Shown here piece by piece: positions 10,230-21,343 of a stretch of 64,000 bases of DNA. The DNA is taken from assembly GCA_002778195.1 (NCBI GenBank), contig PCDI01000067.1:1-64000 (forward strand), read 5' to 3'. The notes under the pieces are model-generated. The model worked only from the letters and a program-made list of their open reading frames with translations. It was not told the DNA's origin and did no database searches. The DNA comes from Raffaelea ambrosiae. Taxonomy: Eukaryota > Ascomycota > Sordariomycetes > Ophiostomatales > Ophiostomataceae. Position 1 is the stretch's first letter. The number at the start of each line of letters is the position of its first letter. The position numbers were made by a program, and so were the translations under genes.

Positions 10230-11806
10230 AGTACTATTGACAAAATACATATTTTATGTGTTTCTATACTCTCTTTGTATTCATTCTATTTTTTATTTGT
10301 CTTAATTCTTCAAGACCCTTTTGCGTTAAATGGGCCTTTTTAGCCATTAAGGTTGAAGCCGTTTTAAATTCTTCATAATCTTTGAACTTTACACCTACTA
10401 AACCGTACTTATCAAAAAAAGGAACAATTATTTTAACTATATCAGGTAACCGCTGAACTACTAAAGAAGTAGCTTTGGAACCCTTGTTAATTTTACCACA
10501 CCTTAAATAAGTAGTAATAACTCTTAATAAGGTTTCATCACGGGAATGTTGAGTCAATATAAATCTTAATCAACCTGTTTCACCTAATATGGCTTTAGAT
10601 TTGATTACACTTACAGAAAAACAACCATCACCAGAGGTAAAACCAGCTAATCAATAAGGATTAATACTATTAACAGTTATTAAGGGCAATGTTGGCAATG
10701 GAACAGGAACTATACCTGGTAAATCTGTCACCTTAGTATTTTTAGTAGTATTCATAGATGCTTTTAGGTTAGCTATTCTTAATACACCTTCAACTGTTAA
10801 GTGTTCTTTTAATCTCATTATTTTCAATACTTCTTTAAATAATAAAAAGTCAGTTAATTTTTGAGTCATTAAAGGATATACTTCAAAATGATTAACTATA
10901 ACATCTAACTCCTGGATAGAACTAACTCTAAACGTAGCTTCTTCTATACTTTCGTGATGATAAACTTTACCTACACAAAAAAATTGTTGAATTAAATGTA
11001 ACACATCAATGTCTTTATGATGCAAACGTATTGAAAATGTTGGTTCCATAGTTCAACTAGATATCATACTACTTTTTTTACAGATTCTGACATAAAAACA
11101 GGCTTCTGCGTCCGAAAAGCCTGAAACAAAATTAGGGTTTAATTGTAATAGTGTCATGTTTATTTATATTTGTTTTTAATATTAAATACTTTAGTATTAA
11201 CGATAATTTTTTAACTGGAAATTTTGTGAGTAATAGTTTAATTTTTGCAGCCAAACACAACTACAATACCTGATCTGTTTATGGTAGAATGTCCCGCTAT
11301 TATTGTGTACCGGTCAACTCGAATATAACGAGCTATAGTAAAATATACAAAGAGATTATTTAAAAACCCAAATATTTCTTCTTACCTAAACTTATATTAT
11401 AGATTATTTTTAATAGAAACAAGTTAAAATCTTAATTATTGGCAATAATGACGGTTTCCCGTATTCTTAGAGTACACCTTACAGTAACAATATTATTTAT
11501 AGCACTCCTTCCGTAGTAGGGGCCCCTTAATAATAAAATATTTACTGAAGAACCATCTACTCGTTGCTCTTTTACACTTAAGAGAAAATTTACAATAATA
11601 GTATAATTATTCATGTTAATTTAAGTAAAGTAAACTGTCTTAGAGGTGATTTAGATCCACGATAATCCGTTATCTTTTCAGATATACTTAGTTTTATTAC
11701 CGTACCTGAGTAATTAATTCAGCCGCCTCAAGCCTTTTAGATAGGGGTTTGGTAACTAAGTCTTTAGGATGTCCCCGGAGTTTGGTTCTTTAACACAATA
11801 AGATTA
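10230..11806 (-). mobile_element. group I intron in rnl domain V, upstream of the rps3 intron
   Basis: The core includes CAAACTCCGGGGACATCC, GTGGATCTAAAT and AAAGAGCAACGAGTAGATGG. Exact ends are uncertain because the flanking rRNA is variable. Confidence 0.7.
10264..11157 (-). CDS. LAGLIDADG homing endonuclease, rnl intron 4
   Basis: 298 codons from ATG at 11157, with TGA read as Trp three times, so the standard code splits it. Double-motif (monomeric) LAGLIDADG_1 enzyme: FVSGFSDAEACF near residue 16 and LAGFTSGDGCF near residue 172. Each half ends in the family's K-x-HLT...MN signature (KEHLTVEG, AHLTQKG). It appears intact. The ribozyme core lies 5' of it. Confidence 0.85.
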
Positions 11807-12162
11807 CCAAAATCTCTATTATGTATCTTGTGATCTAATGCCCCGCTTACGCGACTGTAAGATTTGTTGGTAATCAAACAGTAAGGCAAGATTAAGCCAT
11901 TTAGCTTGTTAAGTATTTAACATTATTATTAATGATAAAAATTCATAATAATTATTTAAATAATACATAAATATATATTATTTCTAATATACAACTAATT
12001 TCTCTATAGGGAAAATCTTACCTAATATACATACATATAACTATGTACAAATATATACGATTATATATAACAAAGTTAAAAAAAATTACAAACAATAAAA
12101 AATAAATTTAACTTATGTAATTATATAAGTTATATTTTTTAGATACACCCATTTACTCTTTA

Positions 12163-12178
12163 TGGGGTCTGTGCCCCA
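12163..12178. repeat. GC hairpin in rnl variable region
   Basis: TGGGG and CCCCA flank a 6-nt loop. Such GC blocks stand out in this AT-rich genome and resemble the GC clusters of other fungal mitochondrial DNAs. Confidence 0.5.
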
Positions 12179-12306
12179 CATAAACTGTCTTTTAATAACT
12201 GTTTCTTGTACACAGGTACAGGGAGACAGAACCAACCTATTAAAGTATCATCTAATATCTAAAAGGTTACCTTTTAATAATTGTTCCCTAAAAGGCTTCC
12301 TTTTAA

Positions 12307-12343
12307 TAATTTATCGAAAAAGAAAACCTTTTTCGATAAATTA
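12307..12343. repeat. 16-bp perfect hairpin in rnl variable region
   Basis: Arms 12307-12322 and 12328-12343 are perfectly complementary around a 5-nt AAAAC loop. Nearby, the motif CTTTTAATAA recurs three times (about 12,190, 12,271, 12,300). The position corresponds to a variable part of LSU domain V, so this may be a stem extension or an inserted element. Confidence 0.6.
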
Positions 12344-12498
12344 ACCTGAACCCTGAAGGTTAAAAATATAATCTAAGAAATAAAGGTATTTCATTGGCAT
12401 ACTATCGACAAACCTTCTATACTAAATTTTAGTTGAATTATATCCAATAATTAATAACAGTAAAGCTGCATAGGGTCTTCTCGTCTACCTAGAGGTAA

Positions 12499-14374
12499 AC
12501 TGTATCTGCCAATTCTGATTAAATATAGGTTAAACTTACCATTGTGCGATGGCTACCATAAGTATTAATAATACTTTGATGATCCTTCCCTATTACGAAT
12601 TAAGATTTTCGTTACAGAATCCGACTGTACATTTGGACAGACATTTCAGCCTAACCCCGGTGAACCAGTCTGTAGCGACATTTACAATTGCCGACGGTCT
12701 TCAATTAGGATATCGTTAACCGTTTTCACCTATTTTTCTACAAATGAATATAAAACTGTACGGTTGTAACCTTCTCTCAGTTTTATTTTACTTTTTTTTT
12801 AAGAGTTTGCATATCCTACAAATTACTAATCCTTCTGATCGTCAAGATTATAAATTTTTAATAAAATATTGCAACTCTTTTTACAAGGTAACCTTTTACC
12901 TCAATTTGTTTATTATCCGCCGTATCCAAGAATTTACTTAAAGTTTTAATATTTACACCAACTAAGTCTGCAGCCTCGAATAATGTTTGTTTTAATTCTA
13001 CTTCACCGTTGAGCTTAATTATCTCATAAATATTACTAGAATGTTGATGGATAATCTTTCCTGTTTCTAAATCTCTTAATCTACCATCACTCATATGTTC
13101 TAAAGTAGGGAATACACCAATCAAAGTACTCATTTCTTCAACACTTAATAAATCTACAGTCTCCTTATTAGTAGTTAATCTATAATTATTCATTGTTAAA
13201 GATAATTTTAACAATAAATTTTTAATGTTGTTTATCTTATGAGCACCTATGTACAACACTTTACATATTATTTTAAAATCTGAGAAATCTTTACCTTTTT
13301 TAGTATTAAATTTCATCATATCTAAATAAGGAATTAAATAATTATGTAAAATATGTATATTTTTAATAAGTATAAGAACACTAGCTTTACTATTCTTTCT
13401 AGCTTTTTGATGGTTTATTGAAATAGTGGATGAATTATTTAATTTAAATATAGAATACTTATCAAACCCTAAATCTTGTATTAGAAATTCTCTAATCTTT
13501 TCTAATACAGGTAACTGAATCTCTGTTAGAACTAAACTAAAAGCAGCAACAAGATCCTTTCTTCACAATTGAAAAGATCCTTCACCCTCAATAAGTCCCA
13601 ATAATCAAGATTTAGTTATAATGATTTTATGGTTGCTAGGCATATTAAAATTAACCCGTTTACTATTCATACCGGATTTTAAGATTAATAACTGATTTTT
13701 TAGTTCTTCAATTAAAGTACCTTTCCGGTCAAAATATAAAACAAAAGCTTTTTTAAAATCAAGATAATCTAAATATTTACTAGTGTTCAAATTATATGAA
13801 TCAAAAATACTAATTAGTTTCTCAACATCTTCTTTTTTAGTAACAACAAATTTACATTCATCCTCAAAAACTCTCACTACACCAACACCTAACTTAGATT
13901 GTATGTATTCTAAAGCACCTAAATCATCAATATGTAATCCTATTACAAACATAAAAGTAAATCTATTTATATTACCTTTATTGTCTTGTTTAGGTACAAT
14001 ATTAAAACTAGACTCAGCATCAGCAAATCCAACAAATCATTGTAAAAAATAAGGCAGTGTGCAAGAAACTGGTGAAGTATTTCGCAATATTTTCGTAGAT
14101 AAAGTTCTTAATCCTGGAATAGTTAAATAAGATCTAGATAAACAAACCAAACATAACAGCGGAAACTTTCTAAAATTTTTTTGTTTTATTATCATCATCA
14201 TCATTTTTTTTTATTTATAAATAGGCGCTATTTTTTAACGAGCATAGTACCACTCGACCGAGTTTCGTGCCGGACTCGATGGCCCTAGGGTGTTTATAAT
14301 AACTTTATGTTTAAATCTAAATATGTTTATAAATAGTTCGCTGCGTATTGCGTAGCTTAAAAAAGTAAATTTGT
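12499..14374 (-). mobile_element. group I intron in rnl, near the 2050s region
   Basis: It lies between the CAGTGAAATTGG exon segment and the AGACGAGAAGACCC exon. The 3' core has CCGTCGGCAATT, CGCTACAGACTGG and TGTACAGTCGG, shared with cox1 intron 2 and the partial cob intron. Ends are set from the rRNA alignment and are approximate. Confidence 0.75.
12858..14204 (-). CDS. LAGLIDADG homing endonuclease with NUMOD-like tail, rnl intron 3
   Basis: 449 codons from a run of four ATG at 14204, with TGA read as Trp. Double LAGLIDADG: FVGFADAESSF near residue 56 and LLGLIEGEGSF near residue 202. The C-terminal segment around EAADLVGVNIKTLSKFL looks like a NUMOD1-type helix-turn-helix DNA-binding unit. 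Closely similar organisation and wording (MNSKRVNFNMP at the domain junction) occur in the endonuclease of a cob intron. It appears intact. Confidence 0.85.
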
Positions 14375-15409
14375 AGAGTAAGATTTACACTTACACTGCG
14401 AAAATTACATAAAGTAATTGCACATTTGCACAGTTATTCCAATTTCACTGAGTCAATCTTAGAGACAGCTGTTGTATCGTTACATCATTCATGCAAGACC
14501 GCATTTAACGGCCAAGGCATTTCGCTACCTTAGGACCCTCAGGTTAAGGCCGCCATTGACCGGGAGTTCCTTAAAAACCAAATTTATTATTTTTAGTTAA
14601 GATCGTTAATCTACCGGAATCGGGCAGATATCACACTCAATACTTAGATTTATCATCTTTATGCAAAGTGCTTTGTTTTAATTAAACAGTCGTACAACAC
14701 TATTTTGTGCCTCTTCCTTTTTACTTGATATTAATCAAGAATAATGAGCCCTCTTTATCCCGAAGTTACAGAGTCATTTTGCCGAGTTCCTTTAAGATTG
14801 TTATCTCATGCGCCTTCGTATTTTCAACTAGCTTACTTGTTGTGGTTCCTAGGTACGGTTATTGCATTAAAATACAATATTAATAATTATTTCCAGTACA
14901 TTTTTCACTTTAAAATGTTGTCGTTAATAATAAGATTCTCTCATCGATTTAACCTTCAGGTTAATAACTTAGAGGCCGTTACTTAACATAACCATAAGCT
15001 TAAGGCGAGTTATTTAAATAATATTAATATTTAAATATTTTCTTTTTCGCTACTCATGTCACCATTCTCACTTGAGTTACAATATTGTTTTCTTAAAAAA
15101 AAAACTCTTAGATCAACTCAACGTTCTGCTACCCTATAAATGATAAAAAATTTTTCCTTTATAGACAAGGTATCGGTATATTATTTAGATCCGTTAAATT
15201 TTCGACGCTTTTAAGATTTAACAAGTGCTCTGATACGAGATCTTTAAATTATGGCTGCTTCTAAGCCCATCTCCTTGTCGACTAAGATAAAAACTTTCTT
15301 ATTTTCACTTAATAATAATTTGGGAACCTTAACACTTGTTCTGGGCTGTTTCCCAATTTTGACATACACGGAAATTTAACGTATGTACTAAATTAAATTT
15401 TCTCCTTAA

Positions 15410-16930
15410 ATAACCCATAAATTTATGGACTATCCATTTAGACAACAAGTTATTTATAAACTTGATTTCAATAATAATAATAATAATGATATTATTGAAA
15501 TTAAAGTAATTTTATTTTTATTATTTTAGTACTTATATAAATATACTGCCTACTTTGATTTTTCTGATACACGATAAATCTTATTAACAAGACTTACTCT
15601 TTTAATTGCATTTCGTATAGCTTGCCTTTTTACACCTAAATACTCCCCAACTTTAGTTAAAGTTGGGAATTCTAATTTTTCATTAGTTTAAGTGTTTAAA
15701 AGTGTAACTGGTACTCCTTCACGTTCTATTGTTTTAGTTGTAACATTTGCTAAACTTTCGGGTGAAAGATTATGCTTCTTTTTTTGTTTAGTTAAATCCC
15801 CAGATAAGATATTATTTTTTATATATTTTATTCTAGCAATAGATAATTTATCTCTAGTTCCCTGGCTAACTTTTTTCCCAGAGTGAACTAAAGATAATTT
15901 ATCTTTAAGTTCTTGAGAAACTTTTTTTAATTTTAATTTTGCTATAGTATCAGAAGTATGTTTATACTCTAATAATGAATAAGTATATTTTAATATATTA
16001 TACTCTGGATCCAATAAATCTAAATAATACTATTCTTTTTTAATAAGCTCATCTGCTTTGCAATATTCTAATATTTCTAAAATAAAATTTTCATATCCAT
16101 ATTTTAGTAAAGCAACATGTATAGGTCTAAGGTTTCTCTTTAATTCACTTTGATTATAGTATTCACTTAATCTTTTTGATAGATTTAAACCACTACCTAC
16201 ATAAGTTTTATTATTTAATTTGTTAATTCAACGATAAATACCTGATTTATTTTTATTATCTAATAAAATAATCTTTTTATTTAATAAGGCATTATCATAA
16301 ATTTTTGTAGCTATTATAATTTTATTAGTTGATAAATAATTTTTTGTAACTTTTGATGTTGTTTGCAATAAAAGCCGACAGCTTAGTGTTTGTCTCATAC
16401 CAAACATGTTTGGTATGAAAAATAATCTTCATACTCATTTCTCAGATTACTAGTGTTTCCATTAGGTCCGGCTAATAGAATTATATTAGCAAGCTTTAAA
16501 CATCTTTTCTTACAGTACCTTAACCTATTAACACTTTTTAAATAGGGCGTTAACCCATTTAACCAGTTACCCTTCGAGTTCCCTTTCGTATTAAGTCTTT
16601 TGTAAGAACGGGTTATTGATTTAATTAATATAAATTACTTTATTGCCATTGCGTTCTTTCAAACGAGGCCTGACTATATCTTAAGCATTATTATTAAATT
16701 AATAATAACACCAACCTACATTTAGTCGATGAACTGCACACCCTTATAAAAAGTTGGCGTTTGGCTGCGGATAACCCATTTAATATTTACATATTTATAA
16801 ATCATGATTTTACCGTACCTCAAGTCATTACCTGAGCCCTAAAATATATTACTATTTTTAGTTGGTTATAATTGTTTTAGGGTGTTCCCGCAATTTGAAG
16901 GTTTATAGCAGAAGGTTCGCTTCTACAAAA
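15410..16930 (-). mobile_element. group I intron in rnl (second intron)
   Basis: The core near 16,620-16,925 has CAAATTGCGGGAACACCC, GGTTATCCGCAGCC, GTTCATCGACT and CTTAAGATATAGTCA, shared with rnl intron 1 and nad1 intron 1. The 5' exon ends near TTACAGCCT; the 3' end is approximate. Confidence 0.7.
15550..16398 (-). pseudogene. GIY-YIG endonuclease pseudogene, rnl intron 2
   Basis: One 283-codon frame from ATG at 16398 to TAG at 15550-15552 with two internal stops: TAG at 16030-16032, where relatives have Gln (KEQYYLD), and TAA at 15688-15690. The nuclease core is well preserved: SGIYRWIN, TYVGSG, LEILEYC. The tail has a NUMOD1-like LTKVGEYLGVKRQAI. It looks recently disabled by point mutation without frameshift, unless the stops are read through. 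Confidence 0.8.
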
Positions 16931-17201
16931 AGGCTGTAATTCAACCTTATCATTCTATGTCTGATAGCTTAATATTCATCTTTACCCTTTCGAGTCCAAA
17001 AACTCACCAGTAAAACCTCTATGGTTCCCCGATCTATACAAAATAAGATGCATTTTATTACATTTTGTCTGAGATTAAGTTCTGTACCTGTTAAGATGTA
17101 AATTAAACTGCCTACTATTATAGGTTTCGCAGAAAACCAGCTAACATACCCACGGATTGTCTTTCACTATACTTACCACAATTCTTCGGATATTTTTGCA
17201 A

Positions 17202-18644
17202 CAATACAGATAATCTCTTTTACTCTTTTTAATTATACTAATTAAAAATTTAATAAAGCTGAGATCTTTCTCCCTAAACAGTGGAATTATCTTCCTAACT
17301 GTCCATTTAACAGTTAACATAATTTTATCTTTTATCAATATTTAATTTATTTTTTTTACGCGATATGTTTTTTTTTACTAGTCCATTTTTTGCCACAGCA
17401 TAAACTATAGCATTTCTATGAACACCTAAGGCTTTCCCTGCCTCAGTCATGCTAACATATTTTGTTATTTCATTAGTTAATGTATTTACGACTAAAATTG
17501 GAATTCTATTCGCCATCCTAGCTTTTATTGTGGCCTTAGTTTTTCTTTCCTTTACTTCATCACTTAGTACAAAATTTCTCATTTTATCTAAAGATTCTGG
17601 TGTATATTTGTAACCTAAAGTAGAACCAGCTGTTTGAATAACATTATAGTCAGATTTTAAGTGATCTAGGTAATATTGTTCTTTATCTAGAACTTCACTT
17701 TGTTCACAATATTCTAAAATTTCTAACTTGAAATTTATAAATCCATAGGCAACTAAAGCTTTTTTTTTTATATTCATGTTTTCCTTTTTATATAACAAAT
17801 AAGAAATATTTAAATAGTTTTTAAATCTTCCACTTAAATCTATACTACTTCCAATGTATCTTTTACCGTTTATTTTATTCACTCATCTATAAACATCCGC
17901 TTTTTGATTATCTGCGAATATATCCAATTTGTCTACATCTGCCTTATAATACACAACTACTGGTTTAATATCTTTTAAATCAACGTCATTACTTGCCGAT
18001 GTGTAATTCCTACTAAAAAGGGGCTTTACACTAAAAACAGTAAAACAGCTAATGTTGTATTTTAATTTTATTTATAGAAAGTTCATTTTAGTAGCTTTAT
18101 TTAATTAATTAATTATTTGAAAATATTAATATCTTTAAAGGTTATCCATTCAATTCTATCTTAAGGATAGGGTGCTAGCCTTCTTAAGACCCGAGTACCT
18201 TTCTACAGTGTACCTTGCTTATAGCTGCTACAGGTATTTACTCACGATAACTATTATTCTATTATTAAACAAGATATAATTATCTTGTTTAAGGTAATAA
18301 AGATTTAATATTAATTTGATCCTATTTAAATACTCTAACCCCCTTAACAACCTGCTAATAAAAAAGAATAAAATTATGTTAACCTGCAATGTTTCCATTG
18401 AGGCTTGACTATATCTTAAGCTTGCGCTAACCACCTTATAGTCGATGAACCTTTCTCCAATTACGGAGCTTGGATGCGGATTACCCATTTAACTTTCGTA
18501 TATCAAATTTGATTTTACTAAATCGCGAGTCATTACCTGCGCCTCAAACTATGTTACCATGCTTGATTAGTTAAATTTGCTTTAGGGCTTCCCCGTCAAT
18601 TTGATGGTATTTGCAGAAAGTTCATTTCTACTGGGCTTTAACAA
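17202..18644 (-). mobile_element. group I intron in rnl (first intron)
   Basis: The exon join gives AAGCAAT + TTGCAAAAATATC, matching the conserved helix before the GTGAAAGACAATCC segment. The core at 18,400-18,640 shares CTTAAGATATAGTCA and GTTCATCGACTA with rnl intron 2. Confidence 0.75.
17325..18071 (-). CDS. GIY-YIG homing endonuclease, rnl intron 1
   Basis: Open frame of 249 codons ending at 17325. The first in-frame ATG comes only after the nuclease start, so initiation may be at ATA near 18071. Nuclease core: ADVYRWVN, RYIGSS, AYGFINFKLEILEYC, then EQYYLDHL. The C-terminal SMTEAGKALGVHRNAI is a NUMOD1-like DNA-binding motif. It appears intact and lies 3' of the ribozyme core. Confidence 0.8.
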
Positions 18645-19262
18645 ATTGCTTAAGTTTGTTTTTAACCCGTTCGAGCCTTTATAGCTCTGATTATAGTAAG
18701 ATCGGTATGCTTCGGGTCTAATTTTAGTTACTATTCATTATTTTTATGATCGGTTTAACTACGCATTAGCTCGCAACTAAAATTAACTTGGTGACCCATT
18801 ATGCAAAAGGTACGCTCTCGCTTTAGCTAGAGCTGCTTATAAAACTACTAATTTAATACAGTTCCCTCACGGTACTATTATACTATAGCTTATGTATTAT
18901 ATTTAGTCTTTGAGGAAGGTTCCCCATAACATTCAAACAGCTTTTTATCCGTTTTACTTATTATTTAGACTTTATTCTACTTTTGTTCACACTAATTATA
19001 GAATCTCTTTTGATTTTTTTTTTCTAAAGTTAATAAGATGATTCAATTCACTTCGTTTATTATTTAATTTCTCTTAGAGTTTATTATTCTTTACCGTGGA
19101 ATAAATTTTTTATTCTCTTTAATACATAGCAAGTATTTTCCTAATAGTCTCTTTATATACTTACATTTTAAATGTACAAATATTCTTTTCGTATCTATTA
19201 TATTTCTATAAAATCTATATATGTTTACGGTATATCGTATTTTATTGCATTTAAAGCTATAA

Positions 19263-19334
19263 TCAAGTTACCTTGAGTCGAACAAGGTATATTCTCTACC
19301 CAAAAGAGATGCTTTACCGTCCAGCCCTAACTTG
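19263..19334 (-). tRNA. trnP: tRNA-Pro(UGG)
   Basis: 72-nt cloverleaf with acceptor CAAGTTA/TAACTTG, T-stem CCTTG/CAAGG and anticodon loop TTTGGGT. It immediately precedes rnl. Confidence 0.9.
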
Positions 19335-19353
19335 TAATTAAACTACCTAAACA

Positions 19354-19437
19354 CAGAAGATAAGAGATTCGAACTCTTGTAAGGATTACCCTTAATTGTA
19401 CTCAAGACAATCGCTATAACCGCTCAGCCAATCTTCT
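19354..19437 (-). tRNA. trnS: tRNA-Ser(UGA)
   Basis: 84-nt class II cloverleaf with acceptor AGAAGAT/ATCTTCT and anticodon stem ATTGT/ACAAT around CTTGAGT. Confidence 0.9.
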
Positions 19438-19458
19438 AACATTAATTTTAATATTATA

Positions 19459-19529
19459 TAATTCCTCAGCGAATTGAACGCTGATAACACCCTTATCACA
19501 GGCACACTTTACCTTTAAGTTAAGGAATT
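19459..19529 (-). tRNA. trnI: tRNA-Ile(GAU)
   Basis: 71-nt cloverleaf with acceptor AATTCCT/AGGAATT and anticodon loop GTGATAA. The anticodon stem relies on G-U pairs. Confidence 0.85.
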
Positions 19530-19560
19530 TATTAAACTAATATAATATAATTGAAAATAG

Positions 19561-19593
19561 TAAACAATAAACATTTTAAATGTTTATTGTTTA
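19561..19593. repeat. 33-bp near-perfect palindrome between trnI and trnV
   Basis: The arms TAAACAATAAACATTT and AAATGTTTATTGTTTA pair perfectly around a single T. It may act as a cruciform or RNA processing hairpin; no function can be read from the sequence. Confidence 0.6.
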
Positions 19594-19696
19594 ATATTAT
19601 TTAATCTCTTTTATTATAAATTAAAATTAATATTTGATAAAATACTTCATTTTTTTATTTAATTAAAATAATTTGTATTTTAATAAATACTGGATT

Positions 19697-19768
19697 TAAG
19701 AAATATAGGATTCGAACCTATAACATTCTGAGTGTAAAACAGATACTCTGCCGTTGAGCTAATTTCTT
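19697..19768 (-). tRNA. trnV: tRNA-Val(UAC)
   Basis: 72-nt cloverleaf with acceptor AAGAAAT/ATTTCTT, T-stem ATAGG/CCTAT and anticodon loop TTTACAC. Confidence 0.88.
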
Positions 19769-20205
19769 TTATTGTTAATTAAATATTTAATTAACAATAA
19801 TTTTACTCGAATTAGAATTTTTAGTAATATCTTGTCTTGTTTAATTAAATATTGTATTATGTAAAATATTATCATTGTTTTAAGAATATAACTTTAATTA
19901 CAAAAAATCTATAATAAACTAATTAAATTATATAATATTTTTTTTTATAGTTATAGTTTCTATTTAAAATAAAATTGTTAAAATTTAAGCTTTATATAGT
20001 ATAATGAGATAACAAGAGCTTAGTAGTTATTTATGCTTATCTTAATTATTTTTATTTACTGAGATTAAAAATAAAGAATATTCATTTAAAAACATAGAAT
20101 TTAGTTTAAATTAAAATAATTTAATACTATAATACCCCTTCTTTTATTATATACAATAATACCTAAAGTAGTTAAAAAAAGATATATACACATATACGCA
20201 TAAGA
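19769..20205. other. AT-rich spacer between trnV and nad6
   Basis: No ORF, tRNA or clear repeat seen in this 437-bp stretch. Confidence 0.5.
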
Positions 20206-20862
20206 TTATTTTCTAGCAGGTGATTTTATTGTTATAATTATAGCACCTACCATCGCAAGTAATAATATTAAACTTGTAATAAGTAATCATATATTATAAT
20301 TAGTGTACATTATATTTCCTATGGCTGATATATGCCCTAGTTCTACTAAATTACCATCTCATATTTTACTTGTAACAAATAATATATTATTGTTATCGTT
20401 AATATTAGAATAATTATTAATTTTGTTAAATGATATATTATATAGCAAGTTATTTAAATATAAATTATCTGTGTTTAATATTGCGATATTATAAGGTAAT
20501 AATGGAAATAAAGAACAATTGAATAAAATTGTAGTAATTACGGCTAAAGGTATACTGTTATTAGTTTCATTATGTAATTCACTAATTCTTATATTAATTA
20601 ACATTAGTATAAATAAAAATAAAATGGATACTGCACCTATGTATACAACCAAATAAGATATACCTAGAAAACTTAAACCTACAATCAATAAATAACAAGC
20701 TACTCCTCCGAATAATCCTATTAAAAACAATAAAGATGTAATAGGATTTTTATTTATTATAACAAAAATAGCAGATAAAACTATTAACGCGGATATTATA
20801 TTTAGTACACTACTTTTATATCCATTAGTATATGTTTCACATAAAATAAATAAATTGTTCAT
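20206..20862 (-). CDS. nad6: NADH dehydrogenase subunit 6
   Basis: 218 aa, intronless, ATG at 20862, TAA at 20206-20208. Two TGA codons read as Trp; the standard code would stop it at 20359. A hydrophobic inner-membrane subunit of complex I with the conserved ND6 stretch YLVVYIGAVSILFLFILMLI near residues 75-95, part of the proton-translocation module. The C-terminal helix is also present. Usual fungal length. It is flanked by trnV downstream and trnW upstream. Confidence 0.95.
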
Positions 20863-20947
20863 TTTTACAGATGATGAATTCTTACACCCAAACTAAGCGG
20901 GAAATTAATAATAATAACAGTAAAGACCTATTTATTTTCTGTTAACT

Positions 20948-21018
20948 CAAGAATACTCCGACTCGAACAGAGAACGAAGAGGTTGAAGCTCTTAGTTTTA
21001 CCATTAAACTATACTCTT
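20948..21018 (-). tRNA. trnW: tRNA-Trp(UCA)
   Basis: 71-nt cloverleaf with acceptor AAGAGTA/TATTCTT and anticodon stem AAGAG/CTCTT around CTTCAAC. The UCA anticodon reads both UGA and UGG, which agrees with TGA used as Trp throughout. Confidence 0.92.
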
Positions 21019-21031
21019 AATTTGATTATCT

Positions 21032-21113
21032 CGGAAAAAAGAAGATTCGAACTTCTAGGCCTACTTTGGGCATTAAATAGCAATTAACTTACCTTACCAA
21101 TGGTGATTTTTCC
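21032..21113 (-). tRNA. trnS: tRNA-Ser(GCU)
   Basis: 82-nt class II cloverleaf with acceptor GGAAAAA/TTTTTCC, T-stem AGAAG/CTTCT and anticodon loop TTGCTAT. Confidence 0.85.
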
Positions 21114-21270
21114 TTTAATGTTAACAAATATAAATAAATTCCTATTTTAAAGTACTTAACTATATTCTTCACCATATAACTATTACTATAAAAACCCTGT
21201 TTACTTTTATATACCTATTTTTTTTGTACTTACTTTTATTAAGTATAAATATATTTCTATTATATTAATA

Positions 21271-21343
21271 CGAATTAAAAGGGATTCGAACCCTTATCTA
21301 CTTCTGTGACAAAGAAGCCCTTTACCAATTAAGTTACTAATTC
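21271..21343 (-). tRNA. trnD: tRNA-Asp(GUC)
   Basis: 73-nt cloverleaf with acceptor GAATTAG/TTAATTC and anticodon stem CTTCT/AGAAG around TTGTCAC. In many relatives trnD lies between rns and cox3; here it is on the other side of cox3. Confidence 0.9.

Larger units (their letters stand above)
6490..19250 (-). rRNA. rnl: large subunit rRNA, six group I introns
   Basis: Mitochondrial LSU rRNA. Landmarks in order on the minus strand: the AGCTGG segment near 17,150; GGGAAACAGCCCAG near 15,340; the CGGCGGCC...AAGGTAGCGAAAT region near 14,530; AAGACCCTATGC near 12,475; the peptidyl-transferase segments CTACGCTAGGGAT (ends 10,046) and AACAGGCTAAT (from 8,032); ATGTCGGC near 6,975; and the sarcin-ricin AGTACGAAAGGA type loop near 6,820. 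Introns interrupt at about 17,202-18,644, 15,410-16,930, 12,499-14,374, 10,230-11,806, 8,033-10,045 and 6,983-7,980. Both ends are estimates: the 5' end abuts trnP and the 3' end was set by similarity to the E. coli 3' region. The exon at about 11,880-12,480 carries extra hairpins. Confidence 0.9.

Noticed and set aside
11432..11614. 60-codon minus ORF containing VKEQRVDGSS
   Set aside because: The peptide is the translation of the conserved ribozyme core (AAAGAGCAACGAGTAGATGG), seen in several introns, not a protein.
12744..12941. 65-codon plus-strand ORF near the rnl intron 3 core
   Set aside because: It spans the intron core and the antisense of the endonuclease 3' end, with no protein features.
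14744..14986. 80-codon plus-strand ORF
   Set aside because: It lies within an rnl exon and reads conserved rRNA sequence.
17141..17338. 65-codon minus ORF upstream of the AGCTGG segment
   Set aside because: It mostly covers rnl exon sequence (GTGAAAGACAATCC region).
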